From contig JAFPUM010000035.1 in the NCBI GenBank assembly GCA_017395425.1, positions 1 through 39,560 of the forward strand: DNA of 39,560 nucleotides. The letters are read 5' to 3'. This stretch comes from Clostridia bacterium (GTDB taxonomy: Bacteria > Bacillota > Clostridia > Oscillospirales > Acutalibacteraceae). The notes beneath the pieces are model-generated. The model was not told the origin of the DNA. It was given only the letters and a program-made list of their open reading frames with translations, and searched no databases. Below, piece by piece: positions 18,540 through 25,434 of the stretch. The translations under genes were made by a program, and so were the position numbers. Within the stretch, counting starts at the first letter, position 1; the number at the start of each line of letters is the position of its first letter.

Positions 18540-18627
18540 ATCCATCCGCGCCCCTGCGCCTGATGGGATGAGACGGGCACCCGGCAAACAAATCACGCGG
18601 TTTCCCCAATCGCTCAGCCGAAAAAAA
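18540..18627 (+). repeat. Dispersed intergenic repeat, copy A (partial)
   Basis: This segment of the gene-free interval 18406-18710 aligns with the right half of the repeat at 29584-29803. Shared runs in the same order are ATCCA, CCGCGCCCC, GCGCC, ACCCGGCAAA, CAATCG and an A-run. It lies between the terminator of the regulator gene at 18711 and the promoter of the DAG kinase operon. Confidence 0.6.
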
Positions 18628-18654
18628 GCGTGTAAGCGTTTTTCACACTTACAC
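18621..18654 (-). terminator. Intrinsic terminator of the receiver-less regulator gene
   Basis: On the minus strand GTGTAAG (18654-18648) pairs with CTTACAC (18636-18630), extendable by two pairs, followed by T7 (18627-18621). One arm is made from the adjacent tandem repeat. Confidence 0.65.
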
Positions 18655-18675
18655 ACTTACACACTTACACACTTT
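18644..18675. repeat. 8-bp tandem repeat, four copies
   Basis: CACACTTA is repeated three times with a fourth copy ending in T instead of A. It lies directly downstream of the regulator gene at 18711 and forms part of its terminator stem. Confidence 0.85.
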
Positions 18676-18710
18676 ATGTTACATATTTCGCGCTGTCCGA
18701 CGCGCCGCAT

Positions 18711-19232
18711 TCAGCTGACCAGACGGTAACCCTGACCCCATACGGTCTGGATATAGCGCTGTTCACCGCCCAGCCGACGGAGTTTGGCGCGAAGATTGCT
18801 GATGTGGACATTGACCGTGTTGTCCTCGCTGAAATAGGTTTCCCCCCACACGGTTTCAAAAATCAGGGTCTTGCTGAACACCTTGGACGGACTTTTGAGC
18901 ATCATTTCGAGAATGCCGTACTCGGTGGCGGTCAGATCGAGTGCCGCGCCGCGAATCGTGGCTTCCCGGGTATCAAGGTTGAGTTCGATGTCCTTGTAGG
19001 TGAGGATTCTGTCCTTATTCTTGCGGCAGTGACGGATATCCCGTTCCGCGGATTCCAGCGCCGCGTCCACCGCTTCGGGACGTTCCGCCGAACACAGCAG
19101 TTCGACCTTTGCGCCGTCCAGCCCCGTGGAAGCGTAATTAATGACATAACCCGCCTGTGCCAGCAGGGCTTCAATATTTTCGGGCATACAGCCGTTTTCC
19201 TCGATGATAAAAATCTTATAACTCAGATTCAT
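18711..19232 (-). CDS. OmpR-type DNA-binding regulator with degenerate receiver domain
   Basis: 173 residues. The C-terminal half (about 75-173) is an intact OmpR/PhoB winged helix: ALDLTATEYGILEMMLKSPSKVFSKTLIFETVWG, then DNTVNVHISNLRAKLRRLGGEQRYIQTVWGQGYRLVS. The N-terminal half keeps only a receiver-like first strand and helix (KIFIIEENG, GYVINYASTG). It lacks the phospho-acceptor Asp, the conserved Thr and the Lys, and is about 50 residues too short. It is probably controlled by protein contact or level rather than phosphorylation (inference). The ribosome site is strong (GAGGAGGT, about 10 bases upstream). No histidine kinase is adjacent. Confidence 0.85.
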   Translation of the reverse strand: MNLSYKIFIIEENGCMPENIEALLAQAGYVINYASTGLDGAKVELLCSAERPEAVDAALESAERDIRHCRKNKDRILTYKDIELNLDTREATIRGAALDLTATEYGILEMMLKSPSKVFSKTLIFETVWGETYFSEDNTVNVHISNLRAKLRRLGGEQRYIQTVWGQGYRLVS

Positions 19233-19281
19233 GGTGATGTTACCTCCTCACAGATATCTTTATGCTTTGCCGATCGGCACT

Positions 19282-19301
19282 CAGGAACTGCATCGTTCCT
19301 G
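19282..19301. repeat. Palindrome related to the MITE-like element ends
   Basis: CAGGAAC and GTTCCTG arms flank the six bases TGCATC. Thirteen bases (19288-19300) are identical, in reverse orientation, to the left end of the element at 12158. It lies in the leader of the regulator gene that starts at 19232. Confidence 0.6.
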
Positions 19302-19671
19302 ATTCATCAGCGCTTGTTCTGACCGACCGAGGCTTGTGACAAGGTCATACAACCCAAAAAGCCCCCAGGTCACGCACTTATCCTCACAACCGATAACCAC
19401 ACGACCCACGGGCAATTTTTTTTATGATTTCGTCAGGCTCCTGCAATCCCTTCCATCCGCAGATGTGCTTTGCCGGAACCGTCCTGTATATTTCAAATGC
19501 CACTCACGCCGCAACGATCATATGATCAGGATATATGCCAATCATTCCGTATTCACGCGCATACCAAAAAGCCTGCCCGTAAATGTGTGTAATAGTGATA
19601 AATTGTAATAATTGGCACAGATCACCCGATGATACTGCCGGACGAATGCTCCCGCACCCGTCAGACCCGCA

Positions 19672-19713
19672 TCAAAGAATGACGTACCCTCTCATAACAT
19701 GATCGTGCTTCAT
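19672..19713 (-). CDS. Possible 13-residue leader peptide or small-protein frame
   Basis: The ATG at 19713 is preceded by AGAAAGGAGT at seven-base spacing and by a promoter at 19781-19753, so initiation looks efficient. The frame ends after 13 codons (MKHDHVMRGYVIL). It could be a regulatory leader peptide, a very small protein, or the start of a gene broken by a frameshift. No homology is recognised. Confidence 0.35.
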   Translation of the reverse strand: MKHDHVMRGYVIL

Positions 19714-19752
19714 TTGCAGCACTCCTTTCTTCTTCAAATTCATGTTGGATTT

Positions 19753-19781
19753 ATGGTAACACGTTCCATCCGATTTGTCAA
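19753..19781 (-). promoter_or_regulatory. Sigma-A-like promoter in the gene-poor region
   Basis: Minus strand TTGACA (19781-19776), 17-base spacer, TACCAT (19758-19753). It points towards the 13-codon frame and, 500 bases further, the regulator at 19232. Confidence 0.65.
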
Positions 19782-19825
19782 TAGCTTTTGGATTTCTTTA
19801 GATTTTCTTTATTTTCTTTTTCCCG

Positions 19826-19883
19826 CAAAAAAAGACAATGCCCGCAGCGCGGAATTACCCATAGTAATCGCTCTTGCGGGCAT
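19826..19883 (-). terminator. Strong intrinsic terminator
   Basis: On the minus strand ATGCCCGCA (19883-19875) pairs with TGCGGGCAT (19846-19838), followed by TGTC and T7 (19833-19827). It may end the XRE-regulator transcript or a short RNA started at 19948-19919. Confidence 0.75.
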
Positions 19884-19918
19884 ATCGTGCCTTCTTGATT
19901 TCCACGGATCACCTAAGA

Positions 19919-19948
19919 ATCCTACAATTATGTCAAACGACATGTCAA
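19919..19948 (-). promoter_or_regulatory. Candidate promoter of a short RNA
   Basis: Minus strand TTGACA (19948-19943), 18-base spacer, TAGGAT (19924-19919). The implied transcript of about 85 nt would end at the terminator 19826-19883. Confidence 0.35.
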
Positions 19949-20128
19949 TTTGCGGACAGTTCTTCGTTTGAATAACGCTCAGCCTTTCCGTCGGAAAAAA
20001 ATACAGCCATTTTCGGAAAAATTCATGCCGAAGAAATGCCCCGTCGCCTTCTGTTCTGTCACAGAGTAACGCAGCGGGATATCCTTGCCGCATGGAGAAT
20101 GCTGGTCATCTTTACGCAAACGGTACGG

Positions 20129-20395
20129 TTATTTTACCTGCTCGCCGAATACATCACGCTCTACGAATAAATCGTTGACAGTGACGCCGAAAACTTCTGA
20201 AAAGCCCTTCAACTCGATATCGGTAACGGTTCTCAGTCCGTCTTCGATTCTGGATATAGAGCCTCTGCAAACATAAACGCCCTTCTCATCCAGCTTTTCC
20301 GCGAGATCCTGCTGACTCATTCTGCGGGTCACGCGCAGAATTCGAATATTTTCACCTACAATGTTGTTCTTTTCTCCACCTATGATTCGTGGCAT
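20129..20395 (-). CDS. Small XRE-family helix-turn-helix regulator
   Basis: 88 residues, almost entirely a Cro/C1-type DNA-binding domain (about 12-77): VGENIRILRVTRRMSQQDLAEKLDEKGVYVCRGSISRIEDGLRTVTDIELKGFSEVFGVTVNDLF. The first helix, the QQDLAEKL turn and the SISRIEDG recognition helix are evident. An AGAGGTGAT ribosome site precedes the ATG. A typical promoter lies about 210 bases upstream, leaving a long leader. No partner such as a toxin or phage gene is adjacent, so the target is unknown. Confidence 0.88.
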   Translation of the reverse strand: MPRIIGGEKNNIVGENIRILRVTRRMSQQDLAEKLDEKGVYVCRGSISRIEDGLRTVTDIELKGFSEVFGVTVNDLFVERDVFGEQVK

Positions 20396-20730
20396 TTCAT
20401 ATCACCTCTAATAAAATTTGACTGTTCTTTAACGGTTATCCAAAGGAGTAAAACCGTTTTTGAGCAACAATCTGACTGCTTCACTCCCGCGAACTGTAGG
20501 ACGGATCCGACCGAGTGAAAGACAGCAAAGCAGCGAGCGATACGGCTTTGATAACAGCGCGTTTTGCATAAAGCCAATATAAACCATACCACTCACCCAT
20601 GATTATTATACAACAATATTGAAATTTTTGCAACACAAAAATACACATAAAGTGTAAAAACATGTGAATTATCTGTAAATTATTTTTTATATCATCTTTA
20701 TAAGCGAAAATACACCAATATATATCACAC
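20396..20730. other. Intergenic region with a long leader of the XRE gene
   Basis: The 335 bases hold the XRE promoter (20605-20633) and a leader of about 200 nt containing short spurious frames. The 3' flank of sigF (20640-20730) is AT-rich with only weak hairpins; no clear terminator is seen for the spoIIA operon. Confidence 0.5.
20605..20633 (-). promoter_or_regulatory. Promoter of the XRE regulator gene
   Basis: Minus strand TTGCAA (20633-20628), 17-base spacer, TATAAT (20610-20605). Confidence 0.75.
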
Positions 20731-21387
20731 CTATGTCATCAACTGTTTGCAGGTTTCGAGAATTCTGCGTTCCCTCCGTGAAACCTGCACCTGTGTCATA
20801 CCCAGCCGACAGGCGACTTCATTCTGCGTGCAGCCGTTGAAATAGCGCAGCCGGATGAGTTCCCGGTCTCTGTCGGGCAAGCCAGAGATGACCTGTCGCA
20901 GCGCCACCAGATCAATCAAGCGCTCATCAAACCGTTGGGTGGGAATGTCGGTTTCCCCCTCATCGCCGTCGCGGGCAGCGGAAAGCGACAGCACGGGACG
21001 TGCCGCATCAATCGCCTCCGCCACACTTTCAGGATCCACATCCAGCAGTGCCGCCAGTTCCCCTACGGTAGGTTCTCTGCCGTATTGGGTTTCAAACGCT
21101 TCTCCGGCGCGTCGGATTTTCAGACCCAGATCACGCAGACTGCGCGATACCCGCATTGCGCCGCCGTCCCGGAACAGCCGCCGCATTTCTCCGAGAATCG
21201 CCGGTACGGCATAAGTGGAAAACCTCACGCCCCGGCTGGCGTCAAATCCCGCTGCCGCCTTGACCAGTCCCTCGCAGCCCGACTGATAGAGATCGTCGTA
21301 ATCGACGCCGCGTCCGCAGTAGCGTCTGGCACAGGCATGCACCAGCCCGATATTTTCGGTGACGAGCCTGTCCTGCTCAGCCGTCAT
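20731..21387 (-). CDS. sigF: Forespore RNA polymerase sigma factor SigF
   Basis: 218 residues of the SigB/SigF/SigG family. Region 2 contains NIGLVHACARRY and DYDDLYQSGCEGLVKAAAGFD with FSTYAVPAILGEMRRLFRD; region 3 follows; region 4 contains LPDRDRELIRLRYFNGCTQNEVACRLGMTQVQVSRRERRIL. SigF is the first compartment-specific sigma factor of sporulation and is held inactive by SpoIIAB. The ATG overlaps the end of spoIIAB by 11 bases, so translation is likely coupled. Gene order and neighbours separate it from SigG or SigB. Confidence 0.95.
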   Translation of the reverse strand: MTAEQDRLVTENIGLVHACARRYCGRGVDYDDLYQSGCEGLVKAAAGFDASRGVRFSTYAVPAILGEMRRLFRDGGAMRVSRSLRDLGLKIRRAGEAFETQYGREPTVGELAALLDVDPESVAEAIDAARPVLSLSAARDGDEGETDIPTQRFDERLIDLVALRQVISGLPDRDRELIRLRYFNGCTQNEVACRLGMTQVQVSRRERRILETCKQLMT

Positions 21388-21832
21388 GGCGGTATCTCTG
21401 CGCGACGCGTTTTTCGAGGGTGACGGTGGTGCCCTTGCCCACGGCGGAACGGACGGTCATGCGATCGGTGAAACTCTCCATGACCGCAAAGCCCAGACCG
21501 GCGCGCTCACTGCCGCCGGTCGTAAAGAGGGGTTGACGTGCCTGTGCCACATCGGGAATACCGCAGCCCTTGTCCTTGATCTGCACCACGATACGTCCGT
21601 CGTCGTAGATGCCTGCCTCAATCCAGATTTTGCCGATGGTATCGCGATAGGCGTGCACAATGCAGTTGGTGACAGCTTCCGAAACAGCGGTTTTGATGTC
21701 GGTCATTTCCTCCACGGTCGGGTCAAGCTGCGCCATGAAGGCGGCGACAGCGGCGCGGGCAAAGCTCTCGTTGGCGGAGCGGCTGGGAATTACCAGCTTC
21801 ATCTCGTTTTGGGGAATCACTTTTCCTCTCAT
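21377..21832 (-). CDS. spoIIAB: Anti-sigma F factor / serine kinase SpoIIAB
   Basis: About 151 residues with a GHKL ATPase fold. NESFARAAVAAFMAQLDPTVEEMTDIKTAVSEAVTNCIVHAYRD carries the N-box Asn and Glu; DKGCGIPDVAQARQPLFTTGGSERAGLGFAVMESFTDRM carries the G1 and G2 boxes. It binds and inhibits SigF and phosphorylates SpoIIAA. The start was set at ATG 21832, with AAAGGA 12 bases upstream; an in-frame ATG further upstream at 21865 has no ribosome site. Middle gene of the spoIIA operon. Confidence 0.95.
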   Translation of the reverse strand: MRGKVIPQNEMKLVIPSRSANESFARAAVAAFMAQLDPTVEEMTDIKTAVSEAVTNCIVHAYRDTIGKIWIEAGIYDDGRIVVQIKDKGCGIPDVAQARQPLFTTGGSERAGLGFAVMESFTDRMTVRSAVGKGTTVTLEKRVAQRYRHDG

Positions 21833-21886
21833 AAGTATTACAGTTCCTTTCTTTGCTTGTATCATAGTCGATGATAGGGCGGCGTC

Positions 21887-22198
21887 TCATAAAACGCCCA
21901 ATCGTCCCATACCTGCCAGACGCATCATGCGGGCGACTGTGGGCGGTGGATTGGCGACACGCAGTGAACCGCCATAGCTTCTGACATTCTGAAACCGTCC
22001 CATGATCAATCCGATACCTGACGAGTCCATAAATCCCACTCTGCTGAAATCCAGCACCAGCACCTCCGGTTTCAGGATATCCACGGCGCGGTCGATTTCT
22101 TCGCGAAGTTCCGCGGCTGTATGATGGTCGATTTCTCCTTGAAGCAGCGCGGTCAGTTCGCAGTCTGATGTTTCAAATATGACGGGCATTACGGGCAT
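21887..22198 (-). CDS. spoIIAA: Anti-anti-sigma factor SpoIIAA
   Basis: 103-residue STAS domain. VLVLDFSRVGFMDSSGIGLIMGRF holds the Ser pair (59-60), one of which SpoIIAB phosphorylates and SpoIIE dephosphorylates to release SigF. GEIDHHTAAELREEID is the typical first half. The AGAAAGGAAG ribosome site precedes the ATG, and an alternative ATG lies three codons in. First gene of the operon. A SigH-type promoter would be expected but none was convincingly found downstream of the terminator at 22240-22300. Confidence 0.95.
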   Translation of the reverse strand: MPVMPVIFETSDCELTALLQGEIDHHTAAELREEIDRAVDILKPEVLVLDFSRVGFMDSSGIGLIMGRFQNVRSYGGSLRVANPPPTVARMMRLAGMGRLGVL

Positions 22199-22239
22199 TT
22201 GCGATCGGCTTCCTTTCTGTGTTTTTTTGACGGAATATG

Positions 22240-22300
22240 AAAAAAAAAGAAAAAGCGCATGAGTAACATCTATCGGCGGGATAGATTATAACTCATGCGC
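22240..22300 (-). terminator. Strong intrinsic terminator between the two-component and spoIIA operons
   Basis: On the minus strand GCGCATGAGT (22300-22291) pairs with ACTCATGCGC (22264-22255), with a second inner pairing ATCTATC/GATAGAT, followed by T5, C and T9. Confidence 0.9.
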
Positions 22301-22353
22301 AGGAGAACATTGCTCACAATTTGTCGAACAGAATCATTTTTTTGTGTTCGCTC

Positions 22354-22599
22354 TTAGAGTCCGAGTTTTTTGCCCAGACCGCCCGGAATCTTGTCAGCGA
22401 TTTTATCGGTAATCCCATCGGGCAGTTTCCCCGCCAGATCCTTGAAATCCACCTTTGCCACTGCGTCAAATGCCTTTTCGCATTCTGCCTTGGGCAGCTT
22501 GGTTTCCTTTACCAGAAAATCAATGGCGTCATCCTTGCTCCGGATGGTACCCGCGGCGCTCTTGAGCTTTTCGAGTGCCGCCTGCAGTTTCTGATCCAT
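22354..22599 (-). CDS. Small uncharacterised helical protein
   Basis: 81 residues, no signal peptide and no Cys. MDQKLQAALEKLKSAAG is an amphipathic helix; the C-terminus KLPDGITDKIADKIPGGLGKKLGL is Lys/Gly-rich. No family is recognised. The start ATG 22599 has a perfect AGGAGGTG six bases upstream that overlaps the stop of the deacetylase gene, so the two are probably co-translated. A GTG at 22608 lies inside the ribosome site and is not favoured. Last gene of the operon, followed by a strong terminator. Confidence 0.8.
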   Translation of the reverse strand: MDQKLQAALEKLKSAAGTIRSKDDAIDFLVKETKLPKAECEKAFDAVAKVDFKDLAGKLPDGITDKIADKIPGGLGKKLGL

Positions 22600-22604
22600 A
22601 TCTG

Positions 22605-23312
22605 TCACCTCCTTTCACCGGTGCGCAGCGCACCGAATAGTTCGGAACAGGTTCCGTAAAAAATATCGTCATGCCCCGCCATGCGTTCACAGAAGCGCTC
22701 GAAGCGTTCCCAGCCCTGCTGCATATCGAATTCGTAGCTGTGACCCCACAGCAGGAAAATCCGCGGGCAGTCAGGCTGCAAGGCGATGAAGCGTTCCGCC
22801 AGCTCAAACAGGTTTTCCTCCTTGTGGCGGCAGGTGGGTGAAATGTGCAGCAGATCGGCGGGCGGGTCGAAGGCATGGGTGGATTGTACGCCGCGTGCAT
22901 AGGAAATACCGCATTCCGCCAGCACGGCTTCCACGCGGCTGTCAGCCGCGCCGAAGGGATAGGCAAAACCGGTCACTTCGCAGCCGAACAGGTCTTCGAG
23001 AGCCGCCTTGTCGCAGAGAATATCCATGCGAAGCGCGTCATTGTCCAGTCCGATGGGATTCTGATGCCTTGTCAGGTGGGAAGCGATTTCGTGACCCTGA
23101 TAAAGGGACGGCAGACGGTCAGGCGGCATTCGTTCCACCCGCACCCCTTCGGCTTCCCATGCCGAGGAAGGGTCGTTCATCAGACCGGAATTGAGATTGA
23201 ATGTCGCTTTCAGACCGTACCGGTTGAGAATCTCCACCAGCCGTATATCCTGATACACCCCGTCGTCATAACTCAGGGCAAACGCCTTGGTGTAACGATC
23301 CGTCCATTTCAT
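22605..23312 (-). CDS. Polysaccharide deacetylase (NodB/CE4-like)
   Basis: 235 residues with the NodB motifs: SYDDG (about 14-18, catalytic Asp pair), SHLTRH (metal His pair) and GFAYPFGAADSR. Family members remove N- or O-acetyl groups from peptidoglycan, chitin-like or surface glycans. No signal peptide or membrane segment is visible, so it may act inside the cell on a precursor or a small substrate; this is unusual for cell-wall CE4 enzymes. AAAGGAG precedes the ATG, which lies 16 bases after the histidine kinase stop. Its place in the two-component operon suggests an envelope response (inference). Confidence 0.88.
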   Translation of the reverse strand: MKWTDRYTKAFALSYDDGVYQDIRLVEILNRYGLKATFNLNSGLMNDPSSAWEAEGVRVERMPPDRLPSLYQGHEIASHLTRHQNPIGLDNDALRMDILCDKAALEDLFGCEVTGFAYPFGAADSRVEAVLAECGISYARGVQSTHAFDPPADLLHISPTCRHKEENLFELAERFIALQPDCPRIFLLWGHSYEFDMQQGWERFERFCERMAGHDDIFYGTCSELFGALRTGERR

Positions 23313-23328
23313 GAAGCGGCTCCTTTCC

Positions 23329-24621
23329 TCACGGCAGCACCACCGTGACGGTCAGCGATTTTCCGTCCGAAGAGGACGCGGTGATTCTGCCCTTGTGTGC
23401 TTCGGCAACCGCTTTGGCGATGGAAAGACCGATGCCGTAGCCGCCGGTCTGGGAGTTGCGGGAAGCGTCGGCACGGTAAAAGCGGTCGAAGAGACGGTCG
23501 AGACGCGATGTGTCCACGCTTTCGGCGGTATTATAGACCTCGATGCACACACCCTTGCCCTTGGGAAATGCTTTGAGCGAGATGCGTCCCTTCTCATCGG
23601 AATATTTGAGGGCGTTGTCCAGCAGAATGGAGATCAGCTGGGTGACGGCTTTTTCGTCCCCGCAATAGCTCATCATAGGCGGCACGTCGATCTCGAAGGT
23701 CTTTTCCTGCACCTTGGCAAGCCCCTGAAAGGACTGGGCGGTTTCGGTAAGCACATCGGACAGCGGAAATTCGATCATCTGGACGGGATTCTGCGATTCT
23801 TCCATGCGGGAGAGGTAAATCAGATCTTTGGTAAGCGCGGTCAGACGGCGGGTCTGTGCGCGGATGTCGGCAATCCACTCGTTGTCCTCGCCGCACTCCA
23901 TTTCGAGAATAGAAGCGTCGGCGTCAATAATGGTAAGCGGTGTTTTGATTTCGTGTCCGGCGTCGGTGATAAAGGATTTCTGTTTTTCGTAGCTCTCCTG
24001 CACGGGTTTCATCACCATACGCGACAGCAGCACCACCAGCACGGCAAAGGCAATCATGCCCCCCAGCGAGCCGAACACGCTGTACAGCAGAAAGGAGCGG
24101 AAGGACGAGAGATTTTTGCGGCAGTCCAGAAAGAGGATCATCATGCCGTCGTCCTCATCGGTCTGCCGAAGGTAGCGGTAATACTCCAGAAATCCGGTGG
24201 AGCAGCGTTTCCGGCACACCGCTTGGGCATAATCCGCCGCGTCCTCACTGTTCACGGCGGCAATTTTGCCGGTATCCACGGTTGTCACCTTGCCGCTGCT
24301 GTTGAGATAGACGGTAAAATAGCGCGATTCATAGGGCATTTCGGGCGAAAAGATCTGGTCGGAAAAGAACAGATCGCCGTGTTTCCGCTGCCGGTTGTTT
24401 TTGCCGGTATTGCTGTCACTATCGCTGTCATTATCAAAAAAATCCAGCACCCGTCCGGGGAATTCTCCGTGGTTCTCCGCCAGCACGGTCAGCACGCTTT
24501 CACTGTCTTTAACAATGCGGCGGTAGTTCATGATATTCACGGTTCCCATAATGACCAGCAGCACCAGAAACACCGACAGCAGCGAGATAGCAATGAATTT
24601 GAGCCGCAGTTTCCGGATCAT
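23329..24621 (-). CDS. Sensor histidine kinase
   Basis: 430 residues. TM1 (about 8-30), an extracellular domain of about 145 residues with an Asp/Ser-rich stretch (62-70), TM2 (about 178-200), then a HisKA domain with phospho-acceptor His223 in ITDAGHEIKTPLT. The HATPase_c domain has LLDNALKYSDEKG (N box) and GGYGIGLSIAKAVAEAHKGRI (G2 box). It phosphorylates the response regulator encoded just upstream; the ATG overlaps that gene's stop as ATGA, with GGAGGTGG before it. A longer frame upstream of Met at 24621 lies over the regulator and is not used. The signal is unknown. Confidence 0.94.
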   Translation of the reverse strand: MIRKLRLKFIAISLLSVFLVLLVIMGTVNIMNYRRIVKDSESVLTVLAENHGEFPGRVLDFFDNDSDSDSNTGKNNRQRKHGDLFFSDQIFSPEMPYESRYFTVYLNSSGKVTTVDTGKIAAVNSEDAADYAQAVCRKRCSTGFLEYYRYLRQTDEDDGMMILFLDCRKNLSSFRSFLLYSVFGSLGGMIAFAVLVVLLSRMVMKPVQESYEKQKSFITDAGHEIKTPLTIIDADASILEMECGEDNEWIADIRAQTRRLTALTKDLIYLSRMEESQNPVQMIEFPLSDVLTETAQSFQGLAKVQEKTFEIDVPPMMSYCGDEKAVTQLISILLDNALKYSDEKGRISLKAFPKGKGVCIEVYNTAESVDTSRLDRLFDRFYRADASRNSQTGGYGIGLSIAKAVAEAHKGRITASSSDGKSLTVTVVLP

Positions 24622-25292
24622 TCCGCCACCTCCAGCGAATAGCCCGCGTTGCGCGAGGCTTTGATTTTGATATTGGCGCCCAGTGCCGTGAGTTTTTTGC
24701 GCAGATACGAGATGTATGCCCACACCACATTGATTTCGGCCTCACTGTCCAGACCCCAGATTTTTTCCATCATCATCTCGGTGGAGATCAGCTGGCGGGG
24801 ATGGCACATGAGCAGCTCCATGACCTGAAACTCTTTGTTGGCGAGCCGGAAGCTGCCTGTCGGAGAGGACAGCTCAAAGGTGGTGCGGTCAAGGGAGATA
24901 TTTCCCATCGTCAGCACGGCATTGGAACCGCCCGACTGCGCCCGCGTCATGGCACGGATACGCGCCAGCAGTTCCTTGGTATCGAAGGGCTTGGTGAGAT
25001 AATCGTTGGCGCCGCAGTCCAGACCCATGACACGGTCGTCGATTTCGGCTTTGGCGGTGAGCATCAGCACGGGCAGATTGTTTCCCCTGGCGCGGATGGT
25101 TTTCAGCACGGCGATACCGTCCATACGCGGCATCATCACGTCGAGTATCATGCCGTCATACTGTCCCGTGGCGAGATAATCCAGCGCTTCCACCCCGTCA
25201 TAAGCGGCATCCACGGCGTAATTGTTTTTTTCCAGAATCACTGTCAGTGCCTTGGACAGCGATTTTTCGTCCTCTGCGAGCAATAATCTCAT
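24618..25292 (-). CDS. OmpR-family response regulator
   Basis: 224 residues. The receiver has acidic residues Glu7-Asp8, phospho-acceptor Asp51 in MILDVMMPRMDG, Thr in LMLTAKAE and Lys in YLTKPFD. The winged helix (about 130-224) has SFRLANKEFQVMELLMCHPRQLISTEMMMEKIWG. The start ATG 25292 follows GGGG at about ten bases and matches the usual family N-terminus (MRLLLAEDE). First gene of the operon with the kinase, the deacetylase and the 81-residue protein. Confidence 0.95.
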   Translation of the reverse strand: MRLLLAEDEKSLSKALTVILEKNNYAVDAAYDGVEALDYLATGQYDGMILDVMMPRMDGIAVLKTIRARGNNLPVLMLTAKAEIDDRVMGLDCGANDYLTKPFDTKELLARIRAMTRAQSGGSNAVLTMGNISLDRTTFELSSPTGSFRLANKEFQVMELLMCHPRQLISTEMMMEKIWGLDSEAEINVVWAYISYLRKKLTALGANIKIKASRNAGYSLEVAE

Positions 25293-25326
25293 ACGATAAC
25301 GACCCCTTTGCCATACGGATATATTC

Positions 25327-25355
25327 ATCATACCCGATAAACCAAAAGATTGCAA
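25327..25355 (-). promoter_or_regulatory. Promoter of the two-component/deacetylase operon
   Basis: Minus strand TTGCAA (25355-25350), 17-base spacer, TATGAT (25332-25327). Confidence 0.7.
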
Positions 25356-25434
25356 TACGAAAATCCAAAACTTTTCGGTATTTTCGCATCGCAATCCTGT
25401 TTCAGAAATATGATACCTGTATTTTTGGAAAAGA

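Larger units (their letters stand above)
19233..20128. other. Gene-poor region of about 0.9 kb
   Basis: No open frame here has both a good ribosome site and a recognisable product. The region holds a palindrome (19282-19301), a promoter with a 13-codon frame (19672-19781), a strong terminator (19826-19883) and a candidate promoter just upstream of it (19919-19948). It may contain small RNAs, a long leader of the regulator at 18711, or the remains of decayed genes. Confidence 0.6.

Noticed and set aside
19809-20093. 94-codon minus-strand frame
   Set aside because: It contains the terminator hairpin and T-run, has no ribosome site and no recognisable family.
20380-20663. Two overlapping minus-strand frames of 60-70 codons upstream of the XRE gene
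   Set aside because: They span the promoter -10 box or the XRE ribosome site and look like leader or repeat sequence read as protein.
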